This document shows, piece by piece, positions 1 through 12,339 of a DNA stretch of 64,000 bases. Under the pieces are notes generated by a model. The model was given only the letters and a program-made list of their open reading frames with translations. It made no database searches and was not told the DNA's origin. The translations under genes were made by a program, and so were the position numbers. The stretch is from Welwitschia mirabilis (lineage: Eukaryota; Gnetophyta; Gnetopsida; Welwitschiales), in the NCBI GenBank assembly GCA_051453625.1, contig JBOZIK010000001.1, forward strand, positions 21,703,704-21,767,703, written 5' to 3'. The first letter of the stretch is position 1. The number at the start of each line of letters is the position of its first letter.

Positions 1-2036
1 CAACATATTTAATTGGTAGAAAATCGTCTTATAGAGTGTTGTTTGATATCTATCATCCTTAGAACATGAAGGATGATAGCTAAAGACCTCAACCTAGAAC
101 TGAAGAAATTCCCCTAAGGTTTAAAATATATTTTTTGACTAATAATCAAACAAAACCCCTAATAATAAGTAACCTTATAACTCCTCAATAAGAATCCATA
201 TTGATCTCACTTTTAACCTCTAAAGAAGAAGCCTTTGCTTAGACCCATAAATACTTAGCTACCATTCCTCTTTTTATAGTTCAACATAAGATTTACCTTG
301 AAGATAATGCTAAGCCTATTAGATAACCCTAAACAAGGATCAATCCATCCCTTAAGCAAATAGTTAAAGATGAAGTCATTAAACTTATGGATGCTAGGAT
401 CATATATTCTATATCTGATAGTGAGTGATTAGCCCTTTAATAGTAGTCCCAAAGAAGAGGGTAAAATGGAGAATATGCATTGATTTTAGAAAACTTAATA
501 AGGTCACTAAAAATAATCATTGTCCTTTACCCTTTCTTGATTAAGTACTTAATAGAATCTAAAGTCATGTCTACTACTATTTTATTGATGGGTATAGTGT
601 CAAATTTGCATAGCAAGTGACAATATAGCTAAAACAACATTTACCTTATCCTTTGGGACCTTTGCCTTTAGATGAATTCTCTTTGAATTATGCAATGCCT
701 CTAAAACCTTTTAGTGATCTATGGTAGGAATCTTTTCTAATATGATTAATGACTCTATTAAAATTTCTATGGATGACTTCTCCATCTTTGGTGAAACTTT
801 TGAATAAATCATAGAAAGATTAGAGAAACTTTTGGATTAATGTATAGAGAGTGACTTACATTTGAGTTGGGAAAATAGTTTTCTCCTTATCAATCATGGA
901 ATTATTAGGACATCACATTTCAAATGAAGGGATTAGAATGGACCCTATCAAAGTTAATATCATTAAAAACCTTAGATCTTAAATCTATATCAAACAAGTT
1001 AGATCATTCCTTAGTCATGCTAGATTCTATTATCATTTATTCATGATTATGTCGAAATTTGTAAACCAATTCATTCCTTACTTAAAAAGGATGCTAAAAT
1101 TTATTGGAATAGTTCATATCAACTTACGTTTGAAACTCTTAAAGGAAACAGTTTTTTATGAATCTATTATTATGGGTCCCGATTTTAATAAGGATTTTAA
1201 ACTTATGTGTGATGCAAGCAACATTACTATGGGTGGAGTTCTTGGCCAAAAATATGAAAATGATTTTAAAGTCATATTATATCTTAGTAAAACTTTGTCT
1301 TAAGCTCAATCCAACTACACCACTACTGAGAAAAGAATGCTTACCATTATCTTTTATATTAATTATCTTTAACATTATCTTCAGTTTTCACATCAATGTT
1401 TACACTGATCACGTAGCTATCCACTATTTTATAACTAAGAAAGATTCTAGTACCAAACTTATTAGTTGAATCCTTCTTATGTAAGAATTCAATCTCACAA
1501 TCATTGATAAGGGTAGAAAACATAATAGTATTGTAGATCATCTATCTTGACTATCTTGTTCTCATGATGAACTTCCCATAAATGACTCTTTTTTAGATGA
1601 ATAGCTCTTTCCCATTAAATAACTTTATGCCATATCTTCTACTCAGATTGCTTCTTGGTATGTTGATATTATAGACTATCTTATTACTATGAAAACACCT
1701 CAGCATTAGACTCATAACCAATTCAAATCTTTTCTCTATAATATCGGTGACTATGAGTGAAATGAACCCCATCTTTATAGAAGATGTAAAGACCAAATCA
1801 TGCGTAAGTATATCCCTAAGTGAGAAAGCCTATGATTAAGTCCCTATTTTATAGAAAACATTTGTTTTAATGGCTCTATTGATATTTGTGACTTAGAAAC
1901 TAAGGAGATTCAGAAAGTTAATGGACAACGGTTGAACATATATGAAAAATTTTTTGATGCAATCTTAAACGTGGTAGAAGCAATTGTTTTGAAGGTTTTC
2001 CTTAGTGAGGAGGACTTCCTACCTATTATTGTTTGA
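1..2036 (+). pseudogene. Athila/Tat-type Ty3/gypsy pol relic (copy A): reverse transcriptase and RNase H
   Basis: Broken polyprotein of an LTR retrotransposon. A reverse transcriptase resembling Athila/Tat elements is readable in shifting frames: the segment before the fingers at about 340-440, the 'CIDFRKLNK' region near 480-510, and the catalytic 'MDDFSIFG' segment at 769-795. RNase H follows at about 1175-1475, with 'MCDASN', then 'NYTTTEKR' and a degraded 'YTDH'. From about 1590 to 1800 there is the start of the post-RNase H linker. The text then jumps to the C-terminal end of the integrase region (about 1840-2030), so most of the integrase is deleted compared with copy B at 61205-62220. 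Many stops stand where Gln or Trp is expected. It cannot be functional. The element begins left of the window. Confidence 0.85.
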
Positions 2037-2553
2037 ATTTTTTCTTTGTATATTATTTTAGTGCATGTTATGATATCACTTAATTATTTTATAAAATTAA
2101 CTTATATCTCTGTTTTATGAAGTTTTCATAACTATTATTCGTACTTGGCCATTTTTATAGTGATAAGATTGGATTTACCCAATCTTAAGACATTTACATG
2201 TCTAATGAACTTTACTTTGCAGGAAGATTCCTTAGTTCTTATGTTTTTTTTAATGGTATGAGGTCTTTAGTTATTTAAGTGTGTTCTTTTCTATCTTTCA
2301 TCTTACTTATTCATCTTCATCTTTTTGAGTGTGTGATCATGTGGGAGTTATTCATGTCAAAAAAAAGATGAGGGGGAAGGGGAAGGGAGGATGAGAAAGA
2401 GAGAATAATAACCATGATCTATTATATCTATGCTAAAATCTATGATAAAATACATGGTCACTATGATGTCCTACCACACTAAGGTAATTTTTTTTAAAAA
2501 TAACCTTTAGCAGTGTTGATATTTATGGAAACTCTAATGGGGGGTCAATTAGC

Positions 2554-2563
2554 NNNNNNNNNN
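2554..2563. other. Assembly gap (10 N)
   Basis: Ten N. Copy B carries about 50 bases between the matching flanks (about 62570-62620), so the 10 N is probably a placeholder and not a measured length. Confidence 0.9.
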
Positions 2564-3544
2564 AAAAGTAGTAATTAAACTTTGAGGCTATCAAGTCAAT
2601 GGTGTTCTTAGTATCATTAGAGGCAGTGCTTATTTCCTAGACTCTTAGTATTCCCACATAATGATTTCACTTTTGAGTGTTCGGGTGTGTTTTGAGATGT
2701 AAGTAGGTAAGTTCATTTCTGAGTAGCTTTTAATCTTATAATTTATTATTCTAAGAATTTGATCTTTGATATCATCACAATCACTACTTTATTAAATGGA
2801 ACTTTATGAAGTTGATATGATTTATCATGCATTTTTACTCAAGTTACTTTATGATGTTTTCTAAGAGAATTTACTAGGTTAGAATTTAAGATAGGTAAGC
2901 TATTTTCTTTATGTTCCTTATGTCTGTGTTTTTCTTTGATTCTTTATTTTATTATTTCAAAGTCATTTTCATAATTTTTTATCTACATTTAGAACCTCAT
3001 CATTCATTAGTTTCCTTGTTGTTATTGATGTCATTTATTTCAATAACAAGTTTATTTTCTTTAGCATTTTAATCAAATCTTATTCTTCATGATTTTTATG
3101 CATTTTCTTTACATCTTCTAGAGTTTTACATATTTTAGGATTATTTATTTATTTACACATATTTCTTCATTTTTTTTTCTTTTTATAGCTTTCATCCTAC
3201 TTGGTGCATTTTTCATCAGCTTATCTTTTAATCCTTTTGTATTTTTCTTTTTAGTTTTATACATAATGACTTTTATCATTACCTATTTTTTGAGTTTTCT
3301 GATATATCTTGATACCTTCATGTTGATATATGAGCCTAACTTATTTAACTAAAATTTTTATTTTTCTAAATTTTTTACAGTTTTATTATCCACCTAGTTA
3401 TTCAGGTAACACTAGAAATGATATTAGGATTTTTTTTATAGTTGTCTTAGGGTTGTCGTTTAGATGATGCGACTAGACAATAGTGTGATAAAACCATGGT
3501 GTAACTTATTTTTTCTCATTTTTCTTCCATTCTCTATCATTTCT

Positions 3545-4120
3545 NNNNNNNNNNNNNNNNNNNNNNNNNNNNNNNNNNNNNNNNNNNNNNNNNNNNNNNN
3601 NNNNNNNNNNNNNNNNNNNNNNNNNNNNNNNNNNNNNNNNNNNNNNNNNNNNNNNNNNNNNNNNNNNNNNNNNNNNNNNNNNNNNNNNNNNNNNNNNNNN
3701 NNNNNNNNNNNNNNNNNNNNNNNNNNNNNNNNNNNNNNNNNNNNNNNNNNNNNNNNNNNNNNNNNNNNNNNNNNNNNNNNNNNNNNNNNNNNNNNNNNNN
3801 NNNNNNNNNNNNNNNNNNNNNNNNNNNNNNNNNNNNNNNNNNNNNNNNNNNNNNNNNNNNNNNNNNNNNNNNNNNNNNNNNNNNNNNNNNNNNNNNNNNN
3901 NNNNNNNNNNNNNNNNNNNNNNNNNNNNNNNNNNNNNNNNNNNNNNNNNNNNNNNNNNNNNNNNNNNNNNNNNNNNNNNNNNNNNNNNNNNNNNNNNNNN
4001 NNNNNNNNNNNNNNNNNNNNNNNNNNNNNNNNNNNNNNNNNNNNNNNNNNNNNNNNNNNNNNNNNNNNNNNNNNNNNNNNNNNNNNNNNNNNNNNNNNNN
4101 NNNNNNNNNNNNNNNNNNNN
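3545..4120. other. Assembly gap (576 N)
   Basis: Run of N. In copy B the matching flanks ('tatcattt' before, 'atgaggtatg' after) are only about 130 bases apart. Copy A therefore either has an insertion here or the gap is over-sized. Confidence 0.9.
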
Positions 4121-4470
4121 ATGAGGTATGTTTTTCTCTCCCTCATTTTTTTCTTCCATTTCTTAGCCTTTCAACATGTAGTTTCCATGTATGTTGTTCA
4201 TTTTTTTAAGCACTTCGATTAGGAACTTATAGATCTAGTTTTTACTATGTATTTTAAAAGTTATGATGAATTTTGCATTTCACAATGTAGAATTAGGTTT
4301 TTAATTTTAAAAATCATTTTCTCACAAACCATAAGTTGAAACATAGTGGTCCTTTGGGGCAAAATAATCAGTACAACATGCTCTACATTTCTAGTGGATT
4401 AGATTTTTCATTTGATCACTTTTATTTTTGATGTTTTATGGGGCCTATTTGTTTTATAGTTTTCAATTTT

Positions 4471-4689
4471 CTGCATGTTTTATATTTTTCTTCGCATGAC
4501 TAGGAAATATGAGATGTGTGACACTTTTTTATTATGGCAGAAAGGGAAGGAAGGTGGAAGCACATATTTTCAAAATCTTTACACATTTTAAACCAATTTA
4601 TGAGGTTATTTTGAGCATCTGCACGATGTATTTAACTACATTCATCTAATTTCACATGATATCTTACATATTTATGATTGAAAAGGCCA
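4471..4689 (+). other. Spacer inside copy A
   Basis: AT-rich retrotransposon spacer between the region shared with copy B and the post-pol reading frame. No motif recognised. Confidence 0.4.
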
Positions 4690-6010
4690 CACATACATAG
4701 AGCTAGATAGGCTAAGGTTAAGGCTAAGGCTATTGAGTAAGAGGCAAACCCAGCAATACCATTGGAGATTAAGCAAGTAGAACTAGTCCATCATCCACCT
4801 TAACATACTCAATCTTTGACCATCTAGACTGTGGCCATTCGTGTCAAGAGGCACTTTGATGATTTAATGAGATGTGTGAAGCATGAGTTGGACTAGTAAC
4901 TTATGAGCTTATAGCTCTAATGGATCTTAGATGCTTAGGGGAAATATTATATATCTTAGACCAGAGATTTTTATGACATCATGCATATAGAGCATTGTCC
5001 TAATGCCCATGACCAACTAGTGAATATAATTATAATTATGATTCGAGGCCATGCAATTACCATCCTTTAGAATTACATTACATCAGTAATAGATCTTAGT
5101 AATTTTAGGAGCATTTATATACATTCAGCCAATGGGACGAAGGAGCACTATACATACATCACAGCATTAGATATAATAGTGGATTTAAATCTAGATAGGT
5201 GAGGCATTTTGGTAATATAGTTCATTCCTGCCTATCGAATTTTGTACAAAGGATTGATTCACAACATCATATTATCATTTCATAACAATCATGGCATGAT
5301 GACACATTTACAAATACTAGCAGTGTTCAGGTAAGGTGAGAAGATGGACTTATCAACATTCATATGGAGGAGACTCAGGTCTATAATAGAGGCATGATAA
5401 CTTTAGATTCTAGGATATCCATGCCTCTTCATCATATTTAGGTACTTTGGGATATCAAAACTTATAGGTGAGTGGTAATTCATGCACATATAGAATTTAG
5501 CTCATTACCTATAAGACATGGACATCTAGGTACCAAGAGAGCCAAAGAAACATTAGGTTTAGAGATCTGTGATTGGAACTTTACTTGATTATGTTTAGGA
5601 TTTCCTGACAAAGATCACTAAGATTATCAAATGAATTATAGACTAAGGAATCTCTATATTATAGTAGAGGATCAGAAGATTAAGAAAGAGTACAACACAC
5701 TAAGAAGCATCTAATCACTAAGGCTATCAAAGGGATTATAGACAAAGGCATCTCTATATTATAGTAGAGGATCTAGATGCTTAAGAAAAGAGTACAATGC
5801 ACTGAGAAGCATCTAGTGGATGTGTGACAGTGCACCCTATAGATAGAGCATAGTATGATGATGGATCTTCTAGTAATAGCATAAGTATGGAGAGACGAGA
5901 TAGCATGGATGATTATGACATCTCTTAACCACTATTTCCCTATAGATCTTAAGCATCCTTCTTCTTCTCCTCTTACACCTAAGCTTGCTACCCATCAGGA
6001 GTTCATTATA
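4690..6010 (+). pseudogene. Post-pol reading frame of copy A (putative plant transposon-protein type)
   Basis: A long, once-open plus-strand frame with scattered stops. It reads from a basic start through 'KRHFDDLMRCVKHELD', 'GKYYIS.TRDFYDIMHIEHC', 'IIMIRGHAITI', 'HYTYITALDIIVDLNLDR' and 'YRILYKGLIHNIILSFHN'. The order (an aromatic FYD segment, a short V/IRGH segment, then a helical stretch before a basic tail) resembles the accessory proteins of Athila/Tat elements that databases call putative plant transposon protein. That match is from memory of the family pattern, not a search. The expected position, after pol and before the 3' LTR, agrees. Function is unknown for the family. A 100-bp tandem duplication lies inside it. 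Confidence 0.5.
5614..5813 (+). repeat. 100-bp tandem duplication
   Basis: The segment starting 'atcactaag' at 5614 recurs at 5714 with about 90% identity. Each copy contains the small inverted repeat CTCTA-N8-TAGAG. It lies within the post-pol frame. Confidence 0.85.
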
Positions 6011-6542
6011 ACCAGATGAGAGGAGTGACTATTTATTATTGTATTTTTATCTCCTTCCCTCCACGGATTATATTTAAACTCATTACTTTTTGAGTATTAT
6101 AAGGGTTCATAAATTTTTTGATAGATATCATGCATATTTTTATATACTAATTTTTTTTAATACTTTATGATGAGAACTATTTATATTACCCATGATTAGC
6201 TTTATCTACTGTACATTTTAGTGAAGTGGGAGACTATTAATTATTGGTTTATTTAATGTCTATCATTATAAAAAAAATTTTATAGGTTTCTATTTTTCAA
6301 GATCCATTTTTTGAGTTTATCATCCCTACATCATTTGAACGACCACTAGCATGACATTACAACTAGTTTCACTACATAGGTGAAGTGCTTAATTATCTAT
6401 TTTTAACATTTTTATTTCATATTCTAAGATTTATAAAAAAACTTTCTAAGCTTAATTTATAGTTTTATAATTGATTTATTGTTAGACAATTTAACTCATA
6501 ATCAAGGTCATTCGCCTAGTTTTGTTAGGAAATAACAAGACT
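6011..6542 (+). other. 3' untranslated spacer of copy A
   Basis: AT-rich sequence between the post-pol frame and the polypurine tract. No gene seen. Confidence 0.4.
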
Positions 6543-6555
6543 AAGTGGGGGGCTA
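6543..6555 (+). other. Polypurine tract of copy A
   Basis: AAGTGGGGGGCTA directly before TGTTGCACTAACA. This has the form of a plus-strand priming tract followed by an LTR starting with TG. Confidence 0.65.
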
Positions 6556-8500
6556 TGTTGCACTAACAAATTATATGTATTTGATAGGATATTTTGAGTA
6601 GTTTTATGGGAAATTAGATAGGTTTAAACTAAAGTTTAATGATAATGAAAATCTAAGGCAAATTTCACAGAAACGTACCATCTTCATTACATTTAATAGC
6701 ATTTAAAGCAATTTATAATACTTTCTATCTGAAGTAATAGTTCTATAATCAAAAAGGCTAATGCAAAGTATAAAATACTTTAGAAAAGCCTATTATTTAC
6801 CTCATCGTTCAGATGACTATATGGACAATAAAAACACTTAAGCTAAGGAGGATGCTAGCTAAATCAATCTAGTAGCTGATGTGGAATTATTATGAGGTGG
6901 CATCATCTTTTTTTAAATTTGGATGACTAGCAGGATGATAATTGAGTAAAATCTTCATTAAACTATACCAACTTATGGCCCTTTATCTTACACTTTCTTA
7001 CATAGTTATTAGTATTGTTTATGTGTTTGTTAATCTTTTCTAATTTTAGAGTCTATTTTATAATAAATATCTCTTCCAATTCGACTTCACTTTTATTTTT
7101 ATTTGCACTAGAAATTCTTGTGATTGGATATTTAAGGGCTAGAGATCCATCCANNNNNNNNNNNNNNNNNNNNNNNNNNNNNNNNNNNNNNNNNNNNNNN
7201 NNNNNNNNNNNNNNNNNNNNNNNNNNNNNNNNNNNNNNNNNNNNNNNNNNNNNNNNNNNNNNNNNNNNNNNNNNNNNNNNNNNNNNNNNNNNNNNNNNNN
7301 NNNNNNNNNNNNNNNNNNNNNNNNNNNNNNNNNNNNNNNNNNNNNNNNNNNNNNNNNNNNNNNNNNNNNNNNNNNNNNNNNNNNNNNNNNNNNNNNNNNN
7401 NNNNNNNNNNNNNNNNNNNNNNNNNNNNNNNNNNNNNNNNNNNNNNNNNNNNNNNNNNNNNNNNNNNNNNNNNNNNNNNNNNNNNNNNNNNNNNNNNNNN
7501 NNNNNNNNNNNNNNNNNNNNNNNNNNNNNNNNNNNNNNNNNNNNNNNNNNNNNNNNNNNNNNNNNNNNNNNNNNNNNNNNNNNNNNNNNNNNNNNNNNNN
7601 NNNNNNNNNNNNNNNNNNNNNNNNNNNNNNNNNNNNNNNNNNNNNNNNNNNNNNNNNNNNNNNNNNNNNNNNNNNNNNNNNNNNNNNNNNNNNNNNNNNN
7701 NNNNNNNNNNNNNNNNNNNNNNNNNNNNNNNNNNNNNNNNNNNNNNNNNNNNNNNNNNNNNNNNNNNNNNNNNNNNNNNNNNNNNNNNNNNNNNNNNNNN
7801 NNNNNNNNNNNNNNNNNNNNNNNNNNNNNNNNNNNNNNNNNNNNNNNNNNNNNNNNNNNNNNNNNNNNNNNNNNNNNNNNNNNNNNNNNNNNNNNNNNNN
7901 NNNNNNNNNNNNNNNNNNNNNNNNNNNNNNNNNNNNNNNNNNNNNNNNNNNNNNNNNNNNNNNNNNNNNNNNNNNNNNNNNNNNNNNNNNNNNNNNNNNN
8001 NNNNNNNNNNNNNNNNNNNNNNNNNNNNNNNNNNNNNNNNNNNNNNNNNNNNNNNNNNNNNNNNNNNNNNNNNNNNNNNNNNNNNNNNNNNNGATATAAA
8101 TCATGAGGGTAACCTTTATTAAGGTTGACATTATTAGTTTAGGTACATTGCATTTCATTTCCTAGATTACATTTGCATTGTTTGTATATTCTTTTCAATG
8201 TACTTGATATCTTAAGTTGATTTTGATCTGGTAACGGCTTTTCTTAATTGATCTAGATTATATAGAGCTGATCTCTTCATAATAAGTTTATTTGATAGTT
8301 AGACAAAAGTTACATTTAGTTTAGTCTTGCATTACATTTTAGTTGCATTGTGTCTTCATTTTCATTGTTATTTTTTATTGTTATTTTATACTAATTTGAG
8401 GATACAATATTTTATTTGTGAAATCAATTTTCTTTCTTCTCACCTAGGCCTTTAATAAGAATTTAATATTGGGTTACTCTGATCTATATTAGTGTGTTGT
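6556..8500 (+). mobile_element. 3' LTR of copy A (end approximate)
   Basis: Starts with TG right after a polypurine tract and continues as AT-rich non-coding DNA, broken by a 939-N gap. The right end is not fixed because no second LTR of this family is present in the window and no target duplication could be assigned. Confidence 0.5.
7154..8092. other. Assembly gap (939 N)
   Basis: Run of N inside the presumed LTR. Confidence 0.95.
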
Positions 8501-8587
8501 GTTATGAAAAATCTATATATATTTGTGATTTATAGGATCTATTTAAGGACATAAGTTATTTAAAAATACACACCACAATAAATAGTA

Positions 8588-9180
8588 GCCATTTAAACTT
8601 TATAATTTCTATGTAATAGATAGAAGCATTAGGCATGCATCTCCATTTTTATTTGATATGAACCTTTATCTAAGACATATTTAATATTATAAATGTCTAC
8701 TAATAGTTAAACGTCTTTACCTAGTAGATGTCTTTAGTTAAGTTTCCTAGAAAATGATGAAACTTGTTTTGTATTAACTTTGATTCTTCATAATCATGAA
8801 TCCCTCATGGAAAACTTGATAGCTTCTCTAAATGTAAAGTATTAGTTAGAACACAAAATGATTATATTACCTATTTTAGTTTAACATAGATGTCTTCAAG
8901 CATTTATATATCTTTCATCAATATCAGGTCCAACTTTTAGCATAATCATCATTGATGAGATAGTTATCTTTAGTATAATTTGCAAACTTAGTATATCATA
9001 GACATCTTTAACCTATGGATTTATTCATTATAAATGTATTCTAATTGTATATGCTATAGAAATTTTTATATAACTAATTTTTCATTTTCAATTCTAAGCT
9101 TTTCATAAGATATCATCATGAAGGTCCATCATTAACTTATGCTTATCATGATCTGATTTTATTTGCAATGACTTGTCTAC
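8588..9180. repeat. Dispersed repeat, copy 1 (AGATGTCT-rich)
   Basis: Aligns by eye with 13434-13800 and 14517-14880. Shared stretches include 'tttaaactttataa..t.t.tgtaatagat', 'aaatgtctactaatagt.aa.gtctttacct' and 'gaaaatgatgaaactt'. It carries several AGATGTCT/AGACATCT words. No coding content. Confidence 0.8.
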
Positions 9181-10999
9181 ATGATGATATAATATATTTG
9201 ATAAGTAAAATCATTAAAACTAAATTTACTAATAATCTTCCACTTTTCAATGATATCCAAAACTTGGCAAATCTCATTAGTAAAATCTCATTCAATCATC
9301 TGAAATTACATATTCACATTCAAGAGAAAAAGCATATAAGAATTTTTCTAATGATATTTAAAAATCATGATATTAACCATTTGAATAAGAATGTAGAGAA
9401 TAGAGTAAGTAAGAAATAAAACATTTAATAATTTCATTCAATAATATTAATAATTAATCAAGTAAGATATGCTAAAAGTAATGTGCTATAAATAAATAAT
9501 ATGAAGATCATGATAATTGTTCTCATGGTAATGTGCTAAAAATAAAAATTAGAGCATAACATTTTAGAAATATACCAACAAAACATGACATTAAAACATG
9601 AGAGTATGTTAATAGTAAAGATAACAACAAAGTGTACTAATAATATGTGTTAAATAATAACAATGGTAAAAATGACAAGACATGATAATGTGTACCAAAT
9701 AATAAGAGTTAGCATCAATGAATAATGGTATCACTCAAGGATCCAATTCATTATTTTAAAGCCAAGTATTCCATTTGCCCAATAAGATGTCCTTATGCTA
9801 AAGGCTAATGTATCTAACTAAATGCAACTAATTTACCCTTACTTCTTCATTGATTTTCTAAACTTATCCCTTTTTTTGAATAGCAAAGAAAAGTATCTAA
9901 TTACTAAGAGCAAAGTCAATAGTATAATGTGTGCCTTTTTCTTCTTTATCACTATCATCAGTATTGTCATGAGTGATGAAAGTCTGTAAGGTATAAGATA
10001 AGGTGGATTTGGATGGTGTAGTATGGTGCTTCCTAGAAGGATGCTGAGAGGTCTTACCTAGGCCCTCATAGTCCTATCTTCTCATACATTGGAATATTTA
10101 AAAAGTGATAGATATTCTAAAGAAGCTGGTTGTGGCTTTGTCTATGAAGGATGATGATAATTGAATGTGAATAGTGATGGTACATGAAGAGGCTATGTGT
10201 GAGACAAAGGTGATGATGGGATACACAATGGAGGTGGAGATGCTAAGTGTGATGAAGAAGAAATTCAAGAAGGTTATGATGGCTAAGGTAAGTGACAAAC
10301 TAGTATCTTATAATATGATAGGCAAAAGATGAAAGGCTAAAAATTTGAGCTCTTAGACTATAGCTCTTATTTCTACCTCTGTTGTAATGGACCAGGAGCT
10401 TATTTCTCTCCCTACACCTATTCCTTTATGTAAGCCAATTATTATCCTTGAATTTTTGTATCATCTTCTAATGGCTCATCTATAGAATCACTACTATCAG
10501 CTACTTTGCTAGAGGCATAACTTGTGTCTTATAAAGATGGTAGTGCTTCTTCTTCTTTTGATTTCCTCCTCCAAGTTTAATCATGTGGGAGTCCTCGTGG
10601 ATTCCTCGCTTTCTACTAGTGCCTTCATATTACTAGCTATAGACTTGTATTTCTTTAACCTCAACAAAGTTTTAACAATTTTGCTAATAATTTTTTCTAT
10701 TTCTTTTAATCCCTTCCTGACTGATTAAGAATTATGTGTAGCAGTGGAGAAAGATGTATGAAATTGTAAAGGATCCTTCTTATGTCCTTACTCAGTGGCA
10801 CTGGAACTTACCATTTTTCATTGAATTTAGATATAGGTTACTTTTGGTAAATGAAATTTACTTAAGAAATTATAATTTTGGCCCTGCTAACAATTAAACT
10901 AATAAGGCAAGGGTGACCCAAGGTCTATCCCTTATGAAACAATGAAATGATATTCATGCACAAGATAAAACCCAAATCTATCTTCAAATCACTAAGCAA
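9181..10999. other. AT-rich repeat-derived DNA without a recognised gene
   Basis: 9420-9720 is low-complexity, with a loosely repeated 'gtaatgtgctaaaaataa' word about every 50 bases. 10100-10750 has slightly higher GC and on the minus strand reads as polar, Ser/Glu/Asp-rich segments with stops, possibly an eroded retrotransposon gag or linker. The short open frames here do not resemble known proteins. Confidence 0.35.
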
Positions 11000-11460
11000 A
11001 TAGAACACCATAGAAGTTTGCATTGATTTATAGTAACTACAACTACCTTCTCTAACTAGAATATTGTAGAATGTGTTTAAAATGAGAATGAAAATATTGT
11101 ATCTTTATGATCTATATTTTCAACAAAATTAATTCTAGGATGTATAAATAAAATATTTCTTATTATTCTCCAAGATGCATTGATAGCTCTAAAAGTGAAA
11201 ATTTCCTTAAACAAATGTGCATATAACTAAGGCCATTTAGAATCATCTATGCTAAGTAATGAATTTAAAAAACTAGGAGTAAGATGTCATGGATTAAATT
11301 TGACCTATCTTTGGAAGGAACTTGTGTCATCATCTATTTCATGGATGTTAGCAGAGAATTCCCTCACAACTAGATCTAGTATACTTTAGGCTAATTGAAC
11401 AATCATTTTCCAACTAAAGCATGTGAAGTAAGTCATAAATTAATCTTTGCATTTCTTCTA
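11000..11460 (-). pseudogene. Possible retrotransposon accessory-protein relic (antisense)
   Basis: On the minus strand the segment reads 'LVVREFSANIHEIDDDTSSF', then 'VKFNP', 'PSFLNSLLSIDDSKWP' and 'LYAHLFKEIFTFRAINASW', with stops and frame slips. A 'VREFYANL'-like start followed by a short 'V.FNP' segment is typical of the plant transposon-protein group carried by Athila/Tat elements. It could instead be chance similarity in low-complexity DNA, so the call is weak. The strand matches the copia scrap to its right. Confidence 0.3.
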
Positions 11461-12087
11461 AAATTTAAGTGTTCTTTTTGTAATAATAGAATTTCTTGTC
11501 TAAATTCTATATCTTCTTGCTACTACCTCATGGTAAAACTAAGGCTCATACTAAGATCTTTAAGATTTTAAAGCTTATCGTTTGCCTTTTTAAGTATTGA
11601 CAGACTTTCTTCTAATCATTTTTATAAGATATAAAAAAATCTAAACCAAAACTTAATTGAAATTCAAATAAATAATGAAAATAATGCACCTTTATATAGA
11701 ATAACCCTATTCTTACTTAGTGTAAAGATGTTTCATAAATCCAAGATATCTTACTAGAGAAATCTAGAATATTAGCCTTGAAAAGTGCTCTGATAAGACA
11801 TCTACTAAATGAAGATTTGAAAATAAAATTTAGTTGCCTCTTTTCCAAATAAAAAGGATTAAAACCCTAGGTTTTTGATGTGTTTTAATTTCTTTAATGG
11901 TACAAGAAAGATTCTAACTATTGAAATACATCTAAGACACAAAAAGTAGATGTTTTTAAAGTTAAAGATGTTTGTTATCATAAATTTCACAATACATTTT
12001 TCTACTATTAAGATGTCTATCAAATTCAAGACATGTATTTTAAAAAATTTAAAAAGCATATCTAACTTCCAAAATATCTACAAACTC

Positions 12088-12172
12088 AAGACATCTAGTT
12101 TAAAGATGTCTAAAAATCTAAAGACATCTCTTTAATAGATGTCTTTAAAACTAAAGACATCTACAATAAAAG
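12088..12172. repeat. Cluster of inverted AGATGTCT / AGACATCT words
   Basis: Within 85 bases AGACATCT appears three times and AGATGTCT twice, alternating in orientation ('agacatctagtttaaagatgtct', 'aagacatctctttaatagatgtcttt'). Neighbouring words can pair as short hairpins. The same word recurs throughout 8.7-15 kb. Confidence 0.85.
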
Positions 12173-12339
12173 CTTCAAAAATTTTAAAAAAATCTATGGC
12201 TAATATAATCATAATAATAACTCTTTGAAAAAGTAAAATAAAAAGCACATAATTTAAATTTTACTACACCTAATTATAATCATAACTCATAAGATAATTA
12301 TAGGCCAAATATCCAAGTTCCTATACAAATTTTTAAACC

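Larger units (their letters stand above)
2037..4470 (+). repeat. 3' non-pol region of copy A, shared with copy B
   Basis: This stretch aligns by eye along its whole length with 62221-64000. Shared landmarks include 'agtgataagattggatttacccaatctt', 'gtaagttcatttctgagtagctttt' and the segment after 'atgaggtatg'. The two copies are therefore paralogues of one retrotransposon family. A purine-rich block at about 2359-2405 (aaaaaaaagatgagggggaa and onward) could be a secondary polypurine tract. No coding capacity is recognised. Two N gaps interrupt it (2554-2563 and 3545-4120). Confidence 0.75.

Noticed and set aside
3460-4222. Open reading frames of more than 200 residues made mostly of X
   Set aside because: They are produced by the N gap at 3545-4120. 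The same holds for the frames over 7154-8092, 38037-38126 and 51764-52409.
10522-10728. 68-residue open frame on the plus strand with a hydrophobic look
   Set aside because: Leu/Ser-rich translation of a pyrimidine-rich stretch; no start context or family match.
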